A stretch of DNA of 47,879 nucleotides from Candidatus Eiseniibacteriota bacterium (GTDB taxonomy: Bacteria; Orphanbacterota; Orphanbacteria; Orphanbacterales; Orphanbacteraceae), in NCBI GenBank assembly GCA_024276995.1, contig JAJRWB010000035.1, positions 1-47,879 on the forward strand, read 5' to 3'. The notes beneath the pieces are model-generated. The model searched no databases, had not been told where the DNA came from, and was given only the letters and a program-made list of their open reading frames with translations. Below, in pieces: positions 8,406-17,661 of this stretch. Position numbers and translations under genes: made by a program. Within the stretch, counting starts at the first letter, position 1; each line of letters opens with the position of its first letter.

Positions 8406-9572
8406 TCAGTCGGCCTGTGCACGGAGGAAAGTGGGCCGGTCGAGATCTTCTCCCCCTTTCGCGCCGGCCTGGTTCACGCTCGGACTCGACTTCCAGCGGG
8501 GGAAGAACCCTTCACGCCGCTTGAAGGCGGGCCTCTCGAGTTCGCGGTTTTCGATCGTCTCTTCCGTACGGTTCACCCTCTTTTCGCACGGGATCACCCG
8601 CCGCCTCTCGGGCGTGCGCGACCCCACCCCGGTAGCGACGACGGTCACCCGGACGGTCCCTTCCAGTTCGTCGCTCACCGTGGCGCCGAAGATGATGTGG
8701 GCGTCCTGCCCGGCCGTGTCGCACACCAGACTCGCCGCATCGCTCACCTCGCGCAGCGAGAGATCCTTGCCGCCGCTGAAACTGATCATGACGCCGCGGG
8801 CGCCCGCGAGAGTCACGTCTTCGAGGAGGGGGCTCGAAATCGCCTGGTTCGTCGCCTCGAGGGCGCGCCCGTCGCCGGTCGCCTCGCCAGTGCCCATGAT
8901 CGCGTCGCCCATGCCCGCCATCACGGTACGCACATCGGCGAAGTCGAGGTTGATCAGCGCCGGAATGGTGATCAGCTCCGAGATCCCCCGGGTCGCGCGA
9001 AGAAGCACTTCGTCCGCCATGGTGAACGCCTCGATCAGCGTCACGTCGTCGCCCACCACCGAGAGGAGCCGCTCGTTCGGGATGACGATGAGCGTGTCGA
9101 CGCACTCCCGCAGTTCATCGAGTCCCTCCTCCGCGTGGCGGAGGCGCTGTCTTCCCTCGAAGTCGAACGGCTTCGTCACGATCGCCACGGTAAGGGCGCC
9201 GATCGAGCGGGCCGCCTCGGCCACCACGGGCGCCGCGCCGGTGCCCGTTCCCCCTCCCATGCCGGCCGTGACGAATACCATGTTGGCACCGTCGAGCGCC
9301 TCAAGGACGATGTCGCGACTCTCCTCCACCGCCTCCCTACCGATCGCCGGGATCCCGCCCGAACCGAGTCCCCTCGTCGCCTTCTCGCCGATCTGCAGCC
9401 TGTTCCCCGCCTGGGAAAGCTGCAACGCCTGGCTGTCCGTATTGACGGCGATGAACTCCACCCCCGCCAGTCCACCGGCGATCATCCGGTTCACGGCGTT
9501 GCCGCCGGCGCCGCCCACGCCGACTACTTTGATCCTCGCCGCATCGACCTGCTCACTCACGAACTCAAACAC
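8406..9572 (-). CDS. ftsZ: Cell division protein FtsZ
   Basis: A 388-residue tubulin-like GTPase that forms the Z-ring at midcell. Seen directly: N-terminal IKVVGVGGAGGNAVNRMI, the tubulin signature GMGGGTGTGAAPVVAE (GGGTGTG at residues 106-112), and the T7 loop NLDFADVRTVMAGMG needed for GTP hydrolysis in the adjoining subunit. A linker of ~55 residues leads to the C-terminal conserved peptide DLDRPTFLRAQAD, which is the docking site for FtsA and other partners. It is the last gene of the dcw cluster, 29 bp after ftsA, and ends at a bidirectional hairpin. Length and motifs are typical. Confidence 0.98.
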   Translation of the reverse strand: MFEFVSEQVDAARIKVVGVGGAGGNAVNRMIAGGLAGVEFIAVNTDSQALQLSQAGNRLQIGEKATRGLGSGGIPAIGREAVEESRDIVLEALDGANMVFVTAGMGGGTGTGAAPVVAEAARSIGALTVAIVTKPFDFEGRQRLRHAEEGLDELRECVDTLIVIPNERLLSVVGDDVTLIEAFTMADEVLLRATRGISELITIPALINLDFADVRTVMAGMGDAIMGTGEATGDGRALEATNQAISSPLLEDVTLAGARGVMISFSGGKDLSLREVSDAASLVCDTAGQDAHIIFGATVSDELEGTVRVTVVATGVGSRTPERRRVIPCEKRVNRTEETIENRELERPAFKRREGFFPRWKSSPSVNQAGAKGGEDLDRPTFLRAQAD

Positions 9573-9601
9573 GGTCCACCTCCCGCTGTTCAGGTTTATC
9601 C

Positions 9602-10840
9602 CTAAAACGAATCGACAACATTTTTCAACCAGCTCCCGATCTTCTGGAAACCGCCGCCGCGCGACGCCGCGTGGAAGCGGAGGACGCTGCTCCCTTCTCT
9701 TTCCCAGCCGTAGAGGGCGAGTCCCACGGCGGTCGAGCTGCGCGCGGTCTTCACTTCGTCGGTCAGGCCTCCGATACCGCGGGGAAGACCGACCTTGACG
9801 GGCATCTCGAAAATCGCCTCGGTCATCTGTGCCGCCCCCCTCAGGTCGGACGTTCCGCCGGTGACGACGACGCCGCCGCCGAGCATGTCGAGCATGCCGC
9901 TCCGGCGCGCCTCGTTGTAGGCCATCTCCAAGATCTCCGCGATGCGCGATTCGATGATCGAGCAGAGAACCTGCTGGGAGATTTCGCGGTCCGCCCTCCC
10001 CCCGATGCCGGGGACGTCGATTCCCGTGTCGGGCGGCGCCATCGAGGCGATGGCGAAGCCGTGTCCCGTTTTCAGCATTTCCGCATCCGCCAGGGGCGTG
10101 CGAAGTCCGATGGCGATGTCGCTCGTGATATTCTCCCCGCCCAGTCCGACCGACGACGTGTGACGGATGCTCCCGCCGCCGAAGATCGTGATGTCCGTCG
10201 TCCCGCCCCCGATGTCGAGCAGAATCACACCCAGATCCCGTTCATCCTGTTCGAGCACGGCGTACGAAGAAGCGTACGATTCGAGGACGAGTTCGTTCAC
10301 GTCGATGCCCGCCTTCTTCACGCATTTTTCGACGTTCCGCGCCGACGTTTCGGCGGCGGTGACGATGTGAACCTCCGCCTCGAGCCGCGTGCCCGACATG
10401 CCGACGGGATCGCACACCCCCTCCTGGTCGTCCACGGCGAACTCGAGGGGGAGCACGTGGATCACCCGCCTGTCCGAGGGAATCGAGATCGCCTTCGCCT
10501 GCTCGAGCACCCTGTCGAGATCGCCGGTGGTGATCTCGTCGCTCGAGCGGGAAACGGCGATCACGGCGCGGCTGTTCACCCCTTGAATGTGGCTTCCCGC
10601 GATGCCGACATAGGCGTCCTGTACCTTGACGCCCGCCATCTTCTCCGCTTCCTCCACGGAGCGACCGATGGCGTCGACCGTCTTCTCGACGTTCACCACC
10701 GCTCCGCGCTTCACGCCCACCGATCGGCTCAGGCCGACGCCGACGATCTCCGGCGGCGTCCCCTCTCTCACCTCGGCGATCACCGTGCACACCTTCGTGG
10801 TGCCGATATCGATCCCGGTTACCATCTTTTTGCCAGCCAT
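9602..10840 (-). CDS. ftsA: Cell division protein FtsA
   Basis: A 412-residue actin-like ATPase that tethers FtsZ to the inner membrane. Phosphate-1 motif GIDIGTTKVCTVIAEV, the SHS2/1C insertion region around VKVQDAYVGIAGSHIQ, phosphate-2 motif VILLDIGGGTTDITIFGGG, and adenosine motif GVVVTGGTSDLRGA are all present. The C-terminus ends in an amphipathic segment (FQKIGSWLKNVVDSF), the expected membrane-targeting helix. AGGAG is 8 bases before the ATG at 10840. Lies 4 bp after ftsQ and 29 bp before ftsZ, the conserved dcw order. Confidence 0.97.
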   Translation of the reverse strand: MAGKKMVTGIDIGTTKVCTVIAEVREGTPPEIVGVGLSRSVGVKRGAVVNVEKTVDAIGRSVEEAEKMAGVKVQDAYVGIAGSHIQGVNSRAVIAVSRSSDEITTGDLDRVLEQAKAISIPSDRRVIHVLPLEFAVDDQEGVCDPVGMSGTRLEAEVHIVTAAETSARNVEKCVKKAGIDVNELVLESYASSYAVLEQDERDLGVILLDIGGGTTDITIFGGGSIRHTSSVGLGGENITSDIAIGLRTPLADAEMLKTGHGFAIASMAPPDTGIDVPGIGGRADREISQQVLCSIIESRIAEILEMAYNEARRSGMLDMLGGGVVVTGGTSDLRGAAQMTEAIFEMPVKVGLPRGIGGLTDEVKTARSSTAVGLALYGWEREGSSVLRFHAASRGGGFQKIGSWLKNVVDSF

Positions 10841-10844
10841 TTGC

Positions 10845-11600
10845 CTATCTCCTGCTTACAGCCATCGGATTGCGCGCGATCGCCTGTCCCTCGTAGCGCA
10901 GGTCGAGTTCGGCGTACCGTTGCCCGGTTGCGTCCCACTGCTGATATACCGCAAGAAGCCGCTCCACTTTTCCGGCGAACGGCATCGTTCCCAGTTCGAT
11001 CCTGGTGCCCCTATGCATGTCGGACAGCGTCACCCCTCCGTCGGGCGCCACGCTGATCTCGGCGCACCACTTCGAAATCCAATCGTTCTCCGGAGGCGAT
11101 ACCTCCGCGAGTGCCCGGATCACAGCCCCGGCGTCTTCCGAGAAGTCGACCAGCAACGGCAGGTCAAGGCGGTCGGCCTTTCCCATGGCGGCGAAGCAAA
11201 AGCCGTTCCGGTCGACGAGAACGCTCTCCTCGCGCGGTTCGAGAAGCCACGGCCGGCGTTCTTCGATCCGAATGATCACAGTGCCCGGAGGGCGCCGGCT
11301 CACCGACGCGCCGACGATCCAATCCGACTCCTCGAGCCTCTTCTCCACCGCCTCCGGGGAGAGGGCGAAGAGATTCTCCCCCCGGTCGACGAAGGCGAGG
11401 GCGAGCACTTCTCCTTCGAGGAGGAGCCGGTTTCCGTGCACGCGGATCTCCTCCACGGGGAACCGGCCGTCCGCCGTTACCCACGTCCTCGCCCGCTCAC
11501 CGCCGTACACCGCGACCGTCACGGCGCCGAGCAGGAGAAGACCGGAAAGGCCGCGCCGCATCCCGGAATTCGTCGCTCTTCTCTTCCTTCCCCTTTTCAT
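10845..11600 (-). CDS. ftsQ: Cell division protein FtsQ
   Basis: A 251-residue bitopic membrane protein of the divisome. A short basic cytoplasmic tail (MKRGRKRRATNSGMRRG) is followed by a single membrane segment (residues ~18-33) and a POTRA domain starting FPVEEIRVHGNRLL with the typical ENLFALSPEAVEKRLEESDW element. The FtsQ/DivIB domain continues through RRPPGTVIIRIEERRPW and VLVDRNGFCF. Start overlaps the murB stop by 4 bp; ftsA follows after 4 bp. Sequence identity in this family is low, so assignment rests on POTRA pattern plus gene order. Confidence 0.93.
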   Translation of the reverse strand: MKRGRKRRATNSGMRRGLSGLLLLGAVTVAVYGGERARTWVTADGRFPVEEIRVHGNRLLLEGEVLALAFVDRGENLFALSPEAVEKRLEESDWIVGASVSRRPPGTVIIRIEERRPWLLEPREESVLVDRNGFCFAAMGKADRLDLPLLVDFSEDAGAVIRALAEVSPPENDWISKWCAEISVAPDGGVTLSDMHRGTRIELGTMPFAGKVERLLAVYQQWDATGQRYAELDLRYEGQAIARNPMAVSRR

Positions 11601-12535
11601 ATCAACTGTTCCTCTCCCACCACTCTCACCTCCATGTCGAGGTGAATGCCGTACTTTTCGAACACCCTGTGCCGGACGATCTGTATCAGCTCGAGAACCT
11701 CCTCCGCCGTGGCGCCGCCCCGGTTGACCAGAAAGTTCCCGTGGATATCCGAAATCTCCGCCCCGCCGACGGCGAGTCCTTTCAGACCGGCGCGGTCGAT
11801 GAGGAGCCCCGCCTGGGGGCCGGTGTCGGGATTCTTGAAGATGCAGCCGGCGCTCGCCGCACGGAGGGGCTGTGTCTTCCGCCGGTAACTCGCGTAGCGC
11901 CGGACGGCTTCCTCGATGGCGTCACGCCTTCCGGGAGCGAGCCGGAATAGGACCCTCGTGACCACCGAGCCGGCGGGAAGCTCGATCAGGCGGTAGTGGG
12001 CCGCCATCTCCTCCACCGGGATCACGCGTTCCGTGCCGGAGGCATCGAGAAGATGAATCTCCTCGATGAAATCGGCGAAAGACCGGTTGTACGCCCCCAC
12101 ATTCGTCGCCACACCCCCGCCCACGGTTCCCGGGACGGTGGCGAGGTACTCGAAGCCGGTGAGCGAAGCGTGGCGCGCGGTTCTGAGGAGCGACGGGTAC
12201 GGCTCGCCGGCGAGGGCGTCGATTCCGCACTCGCCCACCACGCGGGAACCTCGGAACCCCTTCCCCAGGCGGATGCACACGCCGCGGAAGCCGCCGTCGC
12301 GGACGATCAGGTCGGAGCCGCGGCCGAGCACGAAAAGGGGGAGGTCCGCGCTTCGCGCGAAGCGGAGAACCCCGCACAGTTCCTCCACCGTTTCGGGAAA
12401 CACCATCATATCGGCCGGCCCGCCGACGCGCAGCGTGGTGTGGGCGGACACCGGCTCGTTCAGGGCGATCCGCCCGTGAACGATTTCGCCGATCCGACGC
12501 TCCACATCTTTACGTTTCAATGTCATCGGCATCAC
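11597..12535 (-). CDS. murB: UDP-N-acetylenolpyruvoylglucosamine reductase MurB
   Basis: A 312-residue flavoprotein (FAD) catalysing the NADPH-dependent second step of UDP-MurNAc synthesis in the cytoplasm. FAD-binding elements: TTLRVGGPADMMVFP, VLGRGSDLIVRDGGFRG, and FEYLATVPGTVGGGVATNVG. The proton-donor position that is Ser in E. coli is Cys here (SAGCIFKNPD), a common variant. The C-terminal acidic residue is present in HLDMEVRVVGE. The Tyr-loop of type I enzymes is not evident, so it looks like type II. Lies between murC and ftsQ in the dcw operon. Confidence 0.96.
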   Translation of the reverse strand: MMPMTLKRKDVERRIGEIVHGRIALNEPVSAHTTLRVGGPADMMVFPETVEELCGVLRFARSADLPLFVLGRGSDLIVRDGGFRGVCIRLGKGFRGSRVVGECGIDALAGEPYPSLLRTARHASLTGFEYLATVPGTVGGGVATNVGAYNRSFADFIEEIHLLDASGTERVIPVEEMAAHYRLIELPAGSVVTRVLFRLAPGRRDAIEEAVRRYASYRRKTQPLRAASAGCIFKNPDTGPQAGLLIDRAGLKGLAVGGAEISDIHGNFLVNRGGATAEEVLELIQIVRHRVFEKYGIHLDMEVRVVGEEQLI

Positions 12536-12540
12536 TCCGT

Positions 12541-13983
12541 TTATCCGCCCGCTCCGCCCCGCCGGCCGGTCATGTTCACGAGGATCTCCTCACCGAGGCG
12601 CCACACGTCGCCGGCGCCGAGAGTGAGGAATAGATCCCCCGGGAGCAGCTCGGCGGCGATCTCGCCGGCCGCCTCGTCACGGCTGGTGAACCAGCGTGCT
12701 TCGGGACCGCCGGCGTCGAGAATCTTTCGCTGTACGAGACCGCTGTCGATCCCCGGGATCGGCTCTTCGCCCGCCGGGTAGATGTCGAGAAGGAAGAGGC
12801 GGTGGGCGTCCGCGAAGGCGTCGCCGAATTCGTCGAGCAGGAATTTCGTCCTCGAGTACCTGTGCGGCTGGAAGAGAACGACGAGCCTCCGATTCGGGTA
12901 CGCTTCCCGCAGGGAAGCGAGGGTCGCCTTCACTTCCGTCGGATGGTGGCCGTAATCGTCGATGAAGATCCGGCCTCTGAATTCCCCCTTGATCTCCAAG
13001 CGGCGCTGGATTCCGCGGAACGATTCGAGTCCCGCCGCGATCCGGGAGAAGGGAATCTCGAGTTCGATTCCCACCGCCACGGCGGCGAGGGAGTTCAGCA
13101 CGTTGTGCCTGCCCGGCACGCGCAACCGGATCCTTCCCTCCTCCCGGCCGAAGGCGCTCACCGTGAACGAGGCGGCCCGACCCGTATGTTCGATCGACCG
13201 GGCGCGGATGTCCGCCGTCGATTCGATCCCGAAGGTGATCGTCCGGCGCGTCACGCGGGGCAGGATGTTCCGCACCGACCGGTCGTCGAGGTTCGCCACG
13301 GTGACACCGAAGAAGGGGACGCGGTTCATGAAACGGAGAAACGCCTCCTCGATCGATTCGAGACCGTCGTAGAAATCGAGATGTTCCCTATCGATATTCG
13401 TCACCACCGAGATGGCGGGCGTAAGCATGAGAAACGTGCCGTCGCTCTCGTCCGCCTCCGCCACGAGAAGATCGCCGGCGCCGAGCTTCGCGTTCGTGCC
13501 GAGCTGTTTCAGCCGCCCTCCCACCACCACCGTCGGATCGAGCCCGCCCTCGGCGAGAACGAGGGAAGTGAGCCACGTCGTGGTGGTCTTCCCGTGGGCG
13601 CCGCCGATGGCGATCCCCCTTTTCACGCGCATCAACTCGGCGAGCATCTCCGCCCTCGGGATCACGGGAACGGCGCTCGATCTTGCGAGGAGAAGCTCCG
13701 GGTTGCCGGCATCGATCGCCGACGACACGACCACCACGTCCGCCTCGGCGGCGAGATCGGATCGATGTCCCTCCACCACGATGGCGCCTTTCTCCTCGAG
13801 CCGGCGTGTCACCTCGCTCCGCCGGGCATCCGATCCGGTCACGGTGAAATCGAGATTGAGCAGGATCTCTGCGATACCGCTCATACCGGTTCCGCCGATA
13901 CCGATGAGGTGGATTCTGCGTACCCGTCCGAACATCTCTTTCTCAACCCCCGGCTCTTCCGGCGCCACCGGTTGCAATGCCAT
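12541..13983 (-). CDS. murC: UDP-N-acetylmuramate--L-alanine ligase MurC
   Basis: A 480-residue Mur ligase adding L-Ala to UDP-MurNAc. N-terminal Rossmann IHLIGIGGTGMSGIAEILLN, ATP-binding GIAIGGAHGKTTTTWLTS, central VAEADESDGTFLML and NIDREHLDFYDG, and C-terminal FIDDYGHHPTEVKATLASL with FQPHRYSRT are all MurC-type. Start choice: ATG at 13983 has AAGGAG 9 bases upstream and overlaps murG by 41 bp. ATG at 13935 gives a shorter, more usual N-terminus (MFGRVRRIHLIG) but a poor Shine-Dalgarno. A GTG at 14001 is also in frame. Followed after 5 bp by murB. Confidence 0.97.
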   Translation of the reverse strand: MALQPVAPEEPGVEKEMFGRVRRIHLIGIGGTGMSGIAEILLNLDFTVTGSDARRSEVTRRLEEKGAIVVEGHRSDLAAEADVVVVSSAIDAGNPELLLARSSAVPVIPRAEMLAELMRVKRGIAIGGAHGKTTTTWLTSLVLAEGGLDPTVVVGGRLKQLGTNAKLGAGDLLVAEADESDGTFLMLTPAISVVTNIDREHLDFYDGLESIEEAFLRFMNRVPFFGVTVANLDDRSVRNILPRVTRRTITFGIESTADIRARSIEHTGRAASFTVSAFGREEGRIRLRVPGRHNVLNSLAAVAVGIELEIPFSRIAAGLESFRGIQRRLEIKGEFRGRIFIDDYGHHPTEVKATLASLREAYPNRRLVVLFQPHRYSRTKFLLDEFGDAFADAHRLFLLDIYPAGEEPIPGIDSGLVQRKILDAGGPEARWFTSRDEAAGEIAAELLPGDLFLTLGAGDVWRLGEEILVNMTGRRGGAGG

Positions 13984-15097
13984 CTCTTCCCTCTCCTTCA
14001 CGATCCCCGCCGCACAGGGCGAGAATCGAATCCGCGATTTTCTCGGCCGCCTCCGGCCTTCCGAGCCGGCGGCTTCGCTCCGCCATTTCCGAGCGTCGTT
14101 TCCCGTCGGCGAGGAGCGACGTAATCACTTCGGCAAGTGTCTCCGGCCGGAGGGTCTCCTGGTCGAGGGTGACCGCCGCGCCGTGGGCCGCCATGCGCCG
14201 CGCGTTCTTCTCCTGGTGATTCGCCGCCGCCCAGGGAAGGGGAATCAGCACCGCCGGCAACCCGAGGGCGGTGATTTCGGAGAGGGTGGACGCGCCGGCG
14301 CGGCAGACGACGAGGTCGGCCACGCCGTACGCATCCCCCATGTCCGCGAGGAACGGCGCCACACGGACGGTTCGATCGATCCGGCTGCAGGATTCCCGGA
14401 TCGGTTCATAGTCCGCGTCGCCCGTCTGGAAGAGGAACTGAACCTCCCCAGGCCGCTCCCAGCGCTCCAGCATCTCCCGGACGATGCGGTTCATCGTCCG
14501 GGCCCCCTGGCTTCCTCCCGTGATGAGCACGGTCGGCGTGCCGTCCTTCAGGTCCCATCTTTTCATTCCCCGCGCGCGGTTCCCCTCGAGGATGGCGGTG
14601 CGCACCGGGTTGCCGGTGACGGTGTACGACCGTCCGGGGGGAAGAGCGCGCCGGGCGTCGTCGTAGGCGAGAAAGATCCTCCGCGCGAAACGGGCGTTCC
14701 ACTTCGTCGCCACGCCGGGCTCCATGTTCTGCTCCGCGGCGAACACCGGCACCCGCGCGAGGAATCCGGCGAACGCCACCGGGGTGCTCGTGTATCCGCC
14801 CATGGCGACGACCACCGCAGGTTTCAGCCGGCGGATCAGTCTCAACGCGCCGAGCACCCCCGCCGCGACGCCGGCGAGAAACCCGATCAGGGCGAGAGGG
14901 TTCCTCCGCGGCATCCCGCCGACGGGAATCGTCTCCCATCGAACGGCCGACCGATCGAGATGGGCGCTTCCCCTTCCTCCCTTTCCGAGTACGAAGAGAG
15001 GATCCACTCCCGCCGCACGCCGGCGAAGCGCCTCGATCACCGCCACTGCGGGGAAGATGTGCCCCCCCGTTCCTCCACAGGCGAAAATCACCTTCAT
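13943..15097 (-). CDS. murG: UDP-N-acetylglucosamine transferase MurG
   Basis: A 384-residue GT28 glycosyltransferase that converts lipid I to lipid II at the inner face of the cytoplasmic membrane. It starts MKVIFACGGTGGHIFPAVAV (the first glycine-rich loop), has a second N-domain loop in VVVAMGGYTSTPVAFAG, and the donor-binding C-domain motif LITGGSQGARTMNRI with DLVVCRAGASTLSEITALG and LIPLPWAAANHQEKNA. The frame is open upstream to 15154, but the conserved start and GAGG just before 15097 decide it. The C-terminal ~20 residues (Gly/Arg-rich) overlap murC and look like an extension. Confidence 0.97.
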   Translation of the reverse strand: MKVIFACGGTGGHIFPAVAVIEALRRRAAGVDPLFVLGKGGRGSAHLDRSAVRWETIPVGGMPRRNPLALIGFLAGVAAGVLGALRLIRRLKPAVVVAMGGYTSTPVAFAGFLARVPVFAAEQNMEPGVATKWNARFARRIFLAYDDARRALPPGRSYTVTGNPVRTAILEGNRARGMKRWDLKDGTPTVLITGGSQGARTMNRIVREMLERWERPGEVQFLFQTGDADYEPIRESCSRIDRTVRVAPFLADMGDAYGVADLVVCRAGASTLSEITALGLPAVLIPLPWAAANHQEKNARRMAAHGAAVTLDQETLRPETLAEVITSLLADGKRRSEMAERSRRLGRPEAAEKIADSILALCGGDREGEGRDGIATGGAGRAGG

Positions 15098-15116
15098 GAC
15101 CTCACTTTTCCGCGCT

Positions 15117-16295
15117 TCATGGCTTTCCTTTCCCGAGCCGGCGGCGTGCCACATCGGCGCTGGCGAACGGCCTTCCGATCGACATTCTCGATATGTTCAG
15201 CAACACGCCCGTACCGAAAAGCCCGACGAGAAGCGACGAGCCGCCGTAACTGACGAAGGGGAGCGGCACGCCGGTGGTCGGTATCGCGTGGATCACCACC
15301 GCCACGTTCAACATGGCGTAGAGAAACACGAGGAGGGTGATCCCGGTGGCGAGAAGCCTTCCCTGCGGATCGGGCGCCCTTAGGGCGATCCGGATTCCCC
15401 GCCAGGCGAAGACGAGGAAGAGGATCATCACGGCGGAAGTGCCGGCGAATCCCCACTCCTCGCCGACGATGCTTAGAACGAAATCGGTGTGCGAGTCGGG
15501 GAGGAAATAATACTTCTGTCTCGACTGGCCGAGGCCGACGCCGGTGGCCCCTCCCGAGCCGAGGGCGATCATCGACTGGTACACCTGGTAATCCTTCCCC
15601 CTCGGATCGAAATCATCCGCCGCCCACGCGCGTATCCTGTCGCGCTGGTAGGAACTCGAAGCGAGCGAGACGCCCGCAACGGCGAGAAAGATCGCGCCGA
15701 GCACGACGAGATGACGGATCCGGCTTCCGCCGGCGAACAGGAGGAGCGACGAGAGAATGGCGATATGAATGACACATGAAAGATTTCGCTCCATCGCCAC
15801 CAGACCGACCACGACGGCGAGCACCAGGAGGCACGGAAGAAGACCCTTTTTGAAATCATCGAGCACGCGGCTCTTCCGGGAGAGGAAATCGGCGAGGTAG
15901 ATCACGAGGGTCATCTTTGCGATCTCGCTCGGCTGGAACGAGAGGGGGCCGAGACGGATCCAGCGCATCGAGCCGCGCACCGGATCGTTCCACGACAGGA
16001 GGAGCACTCCCACGAGACAAAGGATGCTGACCATCACGAGGGCGCGGGCGAGGCGCGTGAGATAGTGGTAGTCGAATAGATAGCCGATGCAAAACGCGCC
16101 GAAGGCGATCGCCACGCGGACCATGTGGCGCTGCAAGATGAATGTCAGGCTCCCGGCGCGCTCGGAGGCGCGGAACGAGCTGGCGCTGTAGACCATCACC
16201 ACGCCCACCATGACGAGAAGGGAGACGGATAGCCAAAGAAGTGTATCGGGGCCTCCCTTTTCGCCGCTGAATGTCGCGCCGCTTCTAGTCTTCAT
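15117..16295 (-). CDS. ftsW: Lipid II polymerase / cell division protein FtsW
   Basis: A 392-residue SEDS-family membrane protein with about ten transmembrane segments; the septal peptidoglycan glycosyltransferase partnered with FtsI. Typical motifs: GSMRWIRLGPLSFQPSEIAK, then QVYQSMIALGSGGATGVGLG, SHTDFVLSIVGEEWGFAG and the C-terminal IPTTGVPLPFVSYGGSSLL. The catalytic Asp region of SEDS proteins corresponds to DSHTDF. ATG at 16295 has GGAGGG 6 bases upstream and overlaps the murD stop by 11 bp. The open frame extends further upstream antisense to nothing conserved, so it was trimmed. Confidence 0.96.
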   Translation of the reverse strand: MKTRSGATFSGEKGGPDTLLWLSVSLLVMVGVVMVYSASSFRASERAGSLTFILQRHMVRVAIAFGAFCIGYLFDYHYLTRLARALVMVSILCLVGVLLLSWNDPVRGSMRWIRLGPLSFQPSEIAKMTLVIYLADFLSRKSRVLDDFKKGLLPCLLVLAVVVGLVAMERNLSCVIHIAILSSLLLFAGGSRIRHLVVLGAIFLAVAGVSLASSSYQRDRIRAWAADDFDPRGKDYQVYQSMIALGSGGATGVGLGQSRQKYYFLPDSHTDFVLSIVGEEWGFAGTSAVMILFLVFAWRGIRIALRAPDPQGRLLATGITLLVFLYAMLNVAVVIHAIPTTGVPLPFVSYGGSSLLVGLFGTGVLLNISRMSIGRPFASADVARRRLGKGKP

Positions 16296-17661
16296 GGGTA
16301 TCCCTCCGTTCGAGGCGGCCGACGATCTCCTTGAACATCCTTCCCCGCTCTTCGAAATCGGAAAACATGTCGAAGCTGGTGCACCCCGGAGAGAGGAGGA
16401 CCACGTCCCCCTTTCGGGCGAGACGGTAGGCGAGGAGTACCGCCTGCTCCATCGTATTGGCGTAGTACCGGCCGGCGAAGTCGGTGAACACATCCTCGAG
16501 GAGGCGCTTCGCCTCGCCGATGAGCACGATCGCCCGCACGTGGATCGCCACGAGATCGATGAGGCGCTCGAAATTCGGCTTCTTCGGCCTCCCGCCGGCG
16601 ATCCAGACGATGGGGGCGTCGAAACTCTGCAGCGCGTAGTGCACCGAATCGACGTTCGTCGCCTTCGAATCGTTTATGAATGTAATGCCGTTCAGCATGG
16701 CGACCCGTTCGAGCCGGTGCTCGAGGCCGGGAAAGTCGCGCAGCGTACGGCGGATCACCGGGGAGGGCACGCCGAGGATCTTCGCCGCCGCCACCGAAGC
16801 GAGTGCGTTCGTCCGGTTGTGCGGTCCCGGAATGGTGATGTCCCTTTCGAGCCCCACCAGTTCCTCTCCCGACAACGTGGAGGAAATTTCGCCGAACTGG
16901 AGAAAGACGCCGGGGAGCTTTCCCGCATACTCCCTGCTGATCCATACGACGTGCGAGGCGATCTCCCCGCCGAGACGCCGGCAGACCGGATCGTCGTAGT
17001 TGAGCACGGCATAATCGCTCTCGTCCTGGTTCGCGAAGAGCCGCGCCTTGAGGCGGACGTACTCCTCGAAGGTGCCGTGGCGGTCGAGGTGGTCCTCGGT
17101 GACATTGAGGAGCACCGCCACACGGGGACGGAAGTCACGAACTCTTTCGAGCTGGAAGCTCGAGATCTCCGCCACGATGAGGTCGTAGTCCCTGTAAGGA
17201 CCCACCGCATCCGAAAGGGGACGACCGATGTTGCCCGCCACGGCGACGCGCCGTCCCTCGTGACGGAAGACCTCCCCGATCAGTTCGGTGGTGGTCGATT
17301 TTCCGTTCGTCCCCGACACGGCGACAATAGGGCAGTCGGCGGCGCGAAAAGCGAGTTCGATCTCGGCGATCACCTCGATCCCCCGCTTTTCCGCCTCCAC
17401 GACGATCGACTGATCGGGGCGGAAACCGGGGCTCACCACGAGGATGTCGGCGCCGTCGAGAATGGAGACGTCGGGCGGCCCGAAACGGAAACGACCGCCC
17501 TCCTCCTCCCACCGCTCGATGTCGGCGGCGCTCTCCCCTTCGGGCCGGACCAGGTCATACGCCGTCGGTTCGCCGCCGAAACGGAGGATCAAGTCGATCG
17601 CGCCCCGGCCGCTCCGGCCGAGTCCGAGCACGACGAATCTCGTTTTCTTCCAGTCGATCAT
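16285..17661 (-). CDS. murD: UDP-N-acetylmuramoylalanine--D-glutamate ligase MurD
   Basis: A 458-residue Mur ligase adding D-Glu. N-terminal FVVLGLGRSGRGAIDLILRF, ATP loop VAVSGTNGKSTTTELIGEV, ELSSFQL-type motif seen as VAEISSFQLERVRDFRP, NVTEDHLDRHGTFEEY, FPGLEHRLE, FINDSKATNVDSVHYALQSF, and C-terminal LLSPGCTSFDMFSDFEERG. The frame runs on upstream across mraY to 18606, but the ATG at 17661 overlaps the mraY stop as ATGA and gives the family N-terminus (MIDWKKTRFVVLG). Followed by ftsW with an 11-bp overlap. Confidence 0.97.
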   Translation of the reverse strand: MIDWKKTRFVVLGLGRSGRGAIDLILRFGGEPTAYDLVRPEGESAADIERWEEEGGRFRFGPPDVSILDGADILVVSPGFRPDQSIVVEAEKRGIEVIAEIELAFRAADCPIVAVSGTNGKSTTTELIGEVFRHEGRRVAVAGNIGRPLSDAVGPYRDYDLIVAEISSFQLERVRDFRPRVAVLLNVTEDHLDRHGTFEEYVRLKARLFANQDESDYAVLNYDDPVCRRLGGEIASHVVWISREYAGKLPGVFLQFGEISSTLSGEELVGLERDITIPGPHNRTNALASVAAAKILGVPSPVIRRTLRDFPGLEHRLERVAMLNGITFINDSKATNVDSVHYALQSFDAPIVWIAGGRPKKPNFERLIDLVAIHVRAIVLIGEAKRLLEDVFTDFAGRYYANTMEQAVLLAYRLARKGDVVLLSPGCTSFDMFSDFEERGRMFKEIVGRLERRDTHED